Below are positions 58,887 through 64,000 of a stretch of 64,000 nt of DNA, in pieces. The notes under the pieces are model-generated. The model had not been told where the DNA came from. It did no database searches and saw only the letters and a list, made by a program, of their open reading frames with translations. A program made the position numbers and the translations under genes. The stretch comes from Chryseobacterium antibioticum (lineage in GTDB: Bacteria > Bacteroidota > Bacteroidia > Flavobacteriales > Weeksellaceae), in NCBI RefSeq assembly GCF_012927325.1, contig NZ_JABBGI010000001.1, positions 248,001-312,000 on the forward strand, written 5' to 3'. Every line of letters starts with the position of its first letter. Position 1 is the first letter of the stretch.

Positions 58887-61229
58887 ATGAACAGAAGAGA
58901 ATTTTTAGAAAAATCAAGCCTTTTGATGGCCGGACTGGGAACTTCAAGCGTTCTTCATCCAGCTATTTTAAAAGCACTGGCTATAGAGCCTGCGGCACTT
59001 TCCACCTTTTATGATGCAGAACATGTGGTAATCCTGATGCAGGAAAACCGTTCTTTTGATCATGCTTTCGGATCGCTAAAAGGCGTAAGGGGATTTCTGG
59101 ACAAAAGAGCTTTTGTGAAGCAGGACGGACATTCCGTTTTCTTTCAAAAAGATGATTCCGGAAAATATGCTTCGCCTGCCAGACTCGATCTCAGAAATAC
59201 TAAATCTACATGGATGAGTTCGTTACCGCACTCATGGTCTGACCAGCAAAAAGCTTTAAATAAGAGAAAATATGACCAGTGGCTTCAGTTTAAAGCCTCC
59301 GGAAACAAAGACTATAAAAATATTCCGCTTACTCTAGGATATTATAACCGGGAAGATCTTCCGTTTTATTATCAGCTGGCGGATGCGTTTACGATATTTG
59401 ACCAATATTTTTGTTCTTCCCTTACCGGAACAACTCCCAACAGACTTTTCCATTGGTCGGGAACACTAAGGGAGCAGCAGAACGGCAAAGTAAAAGCGAA
59501 TGTTTACAATGAAAATATTGATTACGACAAAGCCAGACAGGCCCACTGGAAAAGCTTTCCTGAAATTTTAGAGGAACAGAATGTTTCTTGGAAGATCTAT
59601 CAGAATGAGATCAGTCTTCCGAAGGGAATGTCTGGTGAACAGGAAGCATGGTTAAGTAATTTCACAGATAATCCTATTGAATGGTTTTCAAAATTCAATG
59701 TCAAATTTTCAAAAGGGTATCATGAAAATATCCCTAAGATCATCGCTTACCTGAAGGAAGAAATGGCTAAAAAACCGGATCAGAAGAAAAGGTTTGAAAC
59801 GCTGATCGCTGAACTTGAAGAAGATCAGACTCAATATACTCCTGAACATTATGCCCAACTTTCGCAGCTGGAAAAAAATCTTCATGAAAAAGCCTTTACA
59901 ACAAACATCAATGATCCCGACTACTGGAATCTGGAGATCGGAAAGGATGAAAATGGAGAAAAACTGGTCGTACCAAAAGGAGATGTACTTTTTCAGTTCC
60001 GGAAAGATGTAGAAGAGAAAAAACTTCCGCTGGTTTCCTGGCTCGTGGCTCCTGAACATTTTTCTGACCACCCGGGATCTCCGTGGTATGGAGCATGGTA
60101 TATTTCAGAAGTTCTCAATATTCTGACCAAAGATCCTGAGACCTGGAAAAAAACCATTTTTATGATCAATTATGATGAGAATGATGGTTATTTTGACCAT
60201 GTTCTTCCATTCGCCCCACCTGTTAATCCTAGCCAGCCTGTAGATCTGAATGGTAAAGAAGGTGTGGAATATGTGGATCAATCCCAGGAATATATGTCTG
60301 TCCTCCCGTTGAAAGATCACGAGAGAATAGAAGGGACCGTTGGTCTGGGCTATAGAGTTCCGATGATCATCGCATCGCCCTGGACGAAAGGAGGTTTTGT
60401 CAATTCTGAAGTTTCGGATCACACTTCCGTACTGCAGTTTCTTGAGAAATTCATACAGAAAAAGTATAAGAAAGACGTTACGGTTGACAATATCAGTGAC
60501 TGGAGAAGAGCGATCTGTGGAGATCTGACTTCATCTTTCAATGCTTCCAATACAAAGGCTCCGCAAATGGATTATCTTGATCAGAAAGATTATGCGAAAA
60601 CCATCAATGCTGCCAAAAGCAAGCCTGTCCCCAATTTGAAATGGTATGCTGAAAATGAAATCAGCGATCGTCTTCTTGAGATTCAGGAAAGAGGAATCAA
60701 ACCATCCAATGCGCTTCCCTATCATTTCCATGTCAATCTGGAAAACGGAAAGATTAAAATGACGAATTTAAAAGAAGCCGGGGTTCCTCTGTTAATGTAT
60801 GACAGGACCCAATTTAACAGCAGTCAATATCATTTTTCATATGCATTATATTCAAAGCAAGAGCTTTTCCATACCGTGAATCCTGAAAAGTATGACTATG
60901 AAGTTTTCGGACCCAATGGCTTCTTCCGAAAATTTAGTGGAAATAACACTCCTGAAATAGAAGTACAGCTAATTAGCAATGGTTCCAAAAATGAGGTGGA
61001 ACTGATTTTTAAAAAACAAAAAGGAAATGTCTCTCTTATTGTGGAAAATCTGTACGAGAAAAATAAAAAGACAGTCTCTTTGCACCAGTCAGAAGAGAAA
61101 ATGGTAATTGATCTCAACAAAAATAAGGGCTGGTATGATTTAAAAGTAGTCTTTGACGATCATATCTGGCATTTTGCAGGAAGAATAGAAACCGGAAAAG
61201 TTTCCATTTCAGATCCCCACTGGGCATAA
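58887..61229 (+). CDS. Phosphocholine-specific phospholipase C, Tat-exported
   Basis: 780 residues from the ATG at 58887 (an in-frame TTG is two codons before). Twin-arginine signal N-R-R-E-F-L-E-K-S (about 2-10). Phosphoesterase motifs: I-L-M-Q-E-N-R-S-F-D-H-A-F-G (about 48-61), L-T-G-T-T-P-N-R (about 180-187), Y-D-E-N-D-G-Y-F-D-H, S-D-H-T-S-V-L-Q-F-L. Two C-terminal beta domains follow (about 590-780, Bac_PLC_C-like). It hydrolyses phosphatidylcholine and sphingomyelin to diacylglycerol/ceramide and phosphocholine; hemolytic versus non-hemolytic type cannot be told. Following SusCD directly, it suggests a phospholipid-utilisation unit. Confidence 0.94.
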   Translation: MNRREFLEKSSLLMAGLGTSSVLHPAILKALAIEPAALSTFYDAEHVVILMQENRSFDHAFGSLKGVRGFLDKRAFVKQDGHSVFFQKDDSGKYASPARLDLRNTKSTWMSSLPHSWSDQQKALNKRKYDQWLQFKASGNKDYKNIPLTLGYYNREDLPFYYQLADAFTIFDQYFCSSLTGTTPNRLFHWSGTLREQQNGKVKANVYNENIDYDKARQAHWKSFPEILEEQNVSWKIYQNEISLPKGMSGEQEAWLSNFTDNPIEWFSKFNVKFSKGYHENIPKIIAYLKEEMAKKPDQKKRFETLIAELEEDQTQYTPEHYAQLSQLEKNLHEKAFTTNINDPDYWNLEIGKDENGEKLVVPKGDVLFQFRKDVEEKKLPLVSWLVAPEHFSDHPGSPWYGAWYISEVLNILTKDPETWKKTIFMINYDENDGYFDHVLPFAPPVNPSQPVDLNGKEGVEYVDQSQEYMSVLPLKDHERIEGTVGLGYRVPMIIASPWTKGGFVNSEVSDHTSVLQFLEKFIQKKYKKDVTVDNISDWRRAICGDLTSSFNASNTKAPQMDYLDQKDYAKTINAAKSKPVPNLKWYAENEISDRLLEIQERGIKPSNALPYHFHVNLENGKIKMTNLKEAGVPLLMYDRTQFNSSQYHFSYALYSKQELFHTVNPEKYDYEVFGPNGFFRKFSGNNTPEIEVQLISNGSKNEVELIFKKQKGNVSLIVENLYEKNKKTVSLHQSEEKMVIDLNKNKGWYDLKVVFDDHIWHFAGRIETGKVSISDPHWA

Positions 61230-61253
61230 ATCCATACATCATAAAAAATCACG

Positions 61254-61280
61254 GCCTTACACGATTTGTGTAAGGCTTTT
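61254..61280 (+). terminator. Rho-independent terminator
   Basis: Stem GCCTTACAC/GTGTAAGGC with a 5-base loop and a T run, after the phospholipase gene. Confidence 0.88.
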
Positions 61281-61451
61281 CTTATGATTACGATCATAGC
61301 TTAGTAGGGTAATTTTACATAATTTGCATATAAATATCATAACACATAATGTAATACTATAAAAGAATATATAATAATATTTAAAAAATAAGATTTTATT
61401 ACCATTATTTGTCTATTTTCATTAAATTCACCTAACTAATTAATTAACATC

Positions 61452-62030
61452 ATGAAAAAATTAAAATTTAGCCTTGCCGTATGTTTTATGGCCGCTGCAC
61501 TTTCCGGTAGCTTACAGGCACAAGACACCAACACGGATAATCACACAGTGACTATTTCAATTCCTGAAGTTGCACTGGTAGATATTGAACCTTCAGCAAC
61601 GAAAAACATCACATTAGGATTTACAGCACCTACAGAGGCAGGTAACCCAGTTACCGCGACTGCTTCTAACAATACCCTTTGGTTGAATTATTCTTCCATC
61701 AAATCTGTGGCAGATCCTACCCGTAATGTATCCGTAAAAGTAAATGCTCTTATTCCCGGAGTTGATATCCAAGTTACGGCAGCAGCAGCTACCGGCAGTG
61801 GTGATGGTACATTAGGTACACCAGCAGCCCAGATCACACTGAGCGCTGCGGACCAGACCATTATTTCAGGGATCGGAAGTGCTTATACAGGAAACGGAGC
61901 CAATAACGGGCACAATCTTACCTATGCTCTGGCAGCAGGAAGCGGGCCTGGAGGAGTAGCTGCGTATGCAGATTTACAGGCAACAGCGACTACGGTAGCT
62001 ACAGTGACGTATACAATTTCAGATAACTAG
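61452..62030 (+). CDS. Secreted beta-rich subunit, pilin-like candidate
   Basis: 192 residues. Signal peptide (about 1-23, LQAQ). The mature part has an N-terminal T-V-T-I-S-I-P-E-V-A-L-V-D-I-E, a repeated-strand core (LWLNYSS; VSVKVNALIPG), low-complexity Gly/Ala loops and an ending V-A-T-V-T-Y-T-I-S-D-N. The N-terminal and C-terminal strands resemble those of pilin-like subunits assembled by donor-strand exchange. It starts the operon 61452-64000, with a chaperone-like and an outer-membrane-like gene after it. Assignment is inferred from the strand pattern and context, without a recognised family. Confidence 0.55.
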   Translation: MKKLKFSLAVCFMAAALSGSLQAQDTNTDNHTVTISIPEVALVDIEPSATKNITLGFTAPTEAGNPVTATASNNTLWLNYSSIKSVADPTRNVSVKVNALIPGVDIQVTAAAATGSGDGTLGTPAAQITLSAADQTIISGIGSAYTGNGANNGHNLTYALAAGSGPGGVAAYADLQATATTVATVTYTISDN

Positions 62031-62058
62031 TACCAACCTCAATTTTAAAATAAAGCAA

Positions 62059-62096
62059 GAAGAAACCGCCTGTCAGTTTCTTCCTGGTTTTATATG
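62059..62096 (+). terminator. Weak terminator or attenuator in the subunit-chaperone gap
   Basis: Stem GAAGAAAC/GTTTCTTC with a 9-base loop and a moderately T-rich tail (CTGGTTTTAT). It lies between the subunit gene and the chaperone-like gene, where it could make the subunit more abundant than the downstream proteins. Confidence 0.4.
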
Positions 62097-62122
62097 GTCA
62101 ATGATTTAATTCCAAACTTTAC

Positions 62123-62929
62123 ATGATTATAATAAAGCGTATTCTCCTTTTGATGTTTCTGGTGATGCAGGTCAGCTTTCTGCATGCCGGTATTGTCGTC
62201 CTAAACGGCCTTACCCATACCTACAAAGTAGAAAATGGAAAGGTATATAAAGGGAAAATTGCTATTGAAAATACAGACAACAAACCTCAAAACGTAAAAT
62301 TATTTCTACAGGATTTTACTTATCAGGCGGACGGTTCTATAAGCTATACCACCATACGCACCAACAGCAGAACTAATGGTGACTGGATTAAGCTTAATAC
62401 GAATCTGATCACCTTAAAGGGAAAGGAAAAAACCGAAGTATTCTATGAAATTACAGTTCCCAATCAGCCCGTAAATCCGGGAAGCTATTGGAGTGTAATC
62501 ATTGTAGAACCTGTAGATGATATAAAACCCAGCAATGATAAAGCCGGCGTAAATATCACTTCTGTGGTGCGTTATGCCATTCAGGTGATTACCGATTATG
62601 AACCGGAAAAAGCAAAGTCGGACCTTAAATTTGAAAGTGTAAAAATAGAAAAGGAAGAGGGAAAACAGATAGCAAAAATTGCGATAGCCAACAACGGTAA
62701 CCTTTACTGTAAACCAACAGCAACTATTGAAATCTACAACCGTAAAACCGGAGAGCGTCTCGGAAGTTACACGAGCATTGCCATGGGATTATTACCACAG
62801 ACCTCCAAATCATTTCATATTGACATCAGCAAAGTTCCGCCAGCTCAATACAAGGCTGTCATTATAGCCACCGATGAAGACGAAAATGCCTTTGCGCTCA
62901 ATGTGGAATTAGAAGTAAAGAATGATTAA
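62123..62929 (+). CDS. Periplasmic chaperone-like/DUF916-like protein
   Basis: 268 residues. Signal peptide about 1-22 (FLHAG). Two Ig-like domains can be seen: V-V-L-N-G-L-T-H-T-Y-K-V ... K-P-Q-N-V-K-L-F-L-Q-D-F (about 25-145), and F-E-S-V-K-I-E-K-E-E-G-K ... A-N-N-G-N-L-Y-C-K-P-T (about 170-268). N-P-G-S-Y-W-S-V-I-I-V-E-P lies between. The pattern resembles PapD-like pilus chaperones and DUF916 proteins. It follows the beta-rich subunit and precedes, with 8 bases of overlap, a large outer membrane protein. Chaperone function is inferred. Confidence 0.6.
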   Translation: MIIIKRILLLMFLVMQVSFLHAGIVVLNGLTHTYKVENGKVYKGKIAIENTDNKPQNVKLFLQDFTYQADGSISYTTIRTNSRTNGDWIKLNTNLITLKGKEKTEVFYEITVPNQPVNPGSYWSVIIVEPVDDIKPSNDKAGVNITSVVRYAIQVITDYEPEKAKSDLKFESVKIEKEEGKQIAKIAIANNGNLYCKPTATIEIYNRKTGERLGSYTSIAMGLLPQTSKSFHIDISKVPPAQYKAVIIATDEDENAFALNVELEVKND

Positions 62930-64000
62930 AACTTGGATTTTATATATCGTCCTATTATCACTATTCCCGGTACTTATTTTTTCTCAACAGCAGTCCAGTC
63001 AATTGCCCAGTAAAAAAGATAGTCTAATGCCGGGAATGTCTACTTCTATTTCCTTTTCATTAGAAAACACGTCGGCTGAAGACAAAACCTATGATCTCAC
63101 CATTACCGCTTCAAGCCCGTTTCTCAAACCTATTTTAGAAAAAGCAGAATTTAAGATCACTGCGTACGAAAAAACCGTGTATATTGTTCCGATCCGTATT
63201 GCAGCAGAAGCAGGACAGGGTGTCTATTCAGTCATCCTGAACGGAACAAACCGCTATGATGGAACTTATTTTACAAAAACTTCACAGGTCACGATTTCCG
63301 GAAGCCGTAAACTTAGTCTCACCTCATTAAATTCACCGGAATTTATCAGAGCCGGAGAAACGATTCGGGCTTCGTTTCTTTTAAAAAACAGTGGAAATGT
63401 TACAGAAAAACTGATCCTGGAAAGCAAAAACGCAGTGGTAGATCATGATGCTTCTATAACATTGGCCCCTAACGAATCAAAAGTGATCGGTATCTACAAA
63501 GTCACCAATGCAGAGCTCAGTCAAAATGAATTTCAAAATCTCAACTTATCCGTTTATTCTCTGGATAATCCAAAGGAAAATCAAGTGGCTTACGTAAGTG
63601 TAAAAATTATATCGGTAAAGCCGGTAGAAGAGGATATTTATCACAGGCTTCCCGTTTCCGCCTCATTATCTTTTATAGGAATGCAAAATATGGGAATTTA
63701 CCAGAATGGATTTCAGGGGGAAATATATGGTAAGGGAAGTTTAGATAAAGAAAATAAAAACCAGATTGAGTTTCATGCAGTAACTGCCAATCCTGTTGAA
63801 TTCAATTCTTTTACTCAGTATGAAGAGTACTTCGTTAATTACAAAAGAGATAACTTTTTCGTTCATCTTGGAGATAAAACATATTCTGCTTCTTACTTAA
63901 CTGAATTTGCAAGATATGGCCGGGGGGCAGAGGTTCGTTACGATTTTAAAAGATTCAGTGTAGGTGGATTTTATAACCATCCCCGGTTTTTCCGGGATAT
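62922..64000 (+). CDS. Outer membrane usher-like protein, N-terminal part (cut by window end)
   Basis: The gene runs off the right edge. It starts ATG at 62922, overlapping the chaperone gene stop by 8 bases. 359 residues are visible with no stop. Signal peptide (about 1-22, FPVLIFSQ), then two Ig-like periplasmic domains (V-T-I-S-G-S-R-K-L, E-F-I-R-A-G-E-T-I-R-A-S-F-L-L-K-N-S-G-N-V), then from about 245 barrel-like strands with V-H-L-G-D-K-T-Y-S-A-S-Y-L and G-R-G-A-E-V-R-Y-D-F. A G-D-x-x-x-S-x-x-L and GRGA motif is shaped like that of fimbrial ushers and related outer membrane proteins. Usher identity is only a hypothesis. Confidence 0.6.
   Translation, partial: MIKTWILYIVLLSLFPVLIFSQQQSSQLPSKKDSLMPGMSTSISFSLENTSAEDKTYDLTITASSPFLKPILEKAEFKITAYEKTVYIVPIRIAAEAGQGVYSVILNGTNRYDGTYFTKTSQVTISGSRKLSLTSLNSPEFIRAGETIRASFLLKNSGNVTEKLILESKNAVVDHDASITLAPNESKVIGIYKVTNAELSQNEFQNLNLSVYSLDNPKENQVAYVSVKIISVKPVEEDIYHRLPVSASLSFIGMQNMGIYQNGFQGEIYGKGSLDKENKNQIEFHAVTANPVEFNSFTQYEEYFVNYKRDNFFVHLGDKTYSASYLTEFARYGRGAEVRYDFKRFSVGGFYNHPRFFRD

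Overview
The window is almost certainly chromosomal DNA from a Flavobacteriia bacterium of the Chryseobacterium type (Weeksellaceae). Evidence is the AT-rich intergenic DNA, promoters with the Bacteroidota -7 core TAnnTTTG, a lack of Shine-Dalgarno sequences, many type IX secretion (T9SS) cargo proteins, a SusC/SusD pair, DUF4252 proteins and an IcmF-type mutase. No rRNA, tRNA or CRISPR array was found. The only clear mobile element is one IS3-family insertion sequence.

Layout. 1-9.8 kb: a tandem array of four paralogous T9SS type B cargo proteins (first one cut by the window edge), three with an IgGFc-binding-like N-terminal region. 10-15 kb: a carboxypeptidase-regulatory-domain protein and three small paralogous secreted proteins interleaved with trmB. 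An IS3-family element (13667-15017, target duplication ACT) landed at the stop codon of the last paralog and separated it from its terminator. 15-17 kb: rplM-rpsI-rpsB. 17-30 kb: DUF3667 protein, fused isobutyryl-CoA mutase, Dph6-like ATP pyrophosphatase, a decayed gene fragment, a serine hydrolase, a PadR-controlled membrane protein operon, a 2H phosphoesterase, an M64 metallopeptidase and ruvC. 30-39 kb: M43 metalloprotease, a DUF4407 membrane protein next to a soluble AAA/M41-like protease, a tail-collar-domain protein with a T9SS partner, a KTSC protein and guaB. 39-44 kb: an ECF sigma/anti-sigma operon with two DUF4252 proteins, a GlmU-like protein and L31. 44-49 kb: a lipoprotein, a MazG-like enzyme, aroA and two small secreted proteins. 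48.75 kb: three DnaA-box-like 9-mers at exact 12-base spacing. 48.8-61.2 kb: a phosphodiesterase/alkaline phosphatase fusion, a short-chain dehydrogenase, an Omp85-like barrel, SusC/SusD and a Tat-exported phosphocholine-specific phospholipase C. 61.4-64 kb: a three-gene set (small beta-rich subunit, periplasmic chaperone-like protein, large outer membrane protein cut by the window end) resembling a chaperone-usher system.

How the genes work together. Much of the window serves the cell surface: adhesins and proteases exported by T9SS, phosphorus or phospholipid scavenging (phospholipase C, SusCD, phosphodiesterase/phosphatase) and a possible surface fibre system. The least understood parts are the DUF4407 + AAA/M41 pair, the chaperone/usher-like operon and the tandem IgGFc-like adhesin array. 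Starts were often moved downstream of the longest reading frame because the -7 promoter core overlaps the upstream TTG or ATG.
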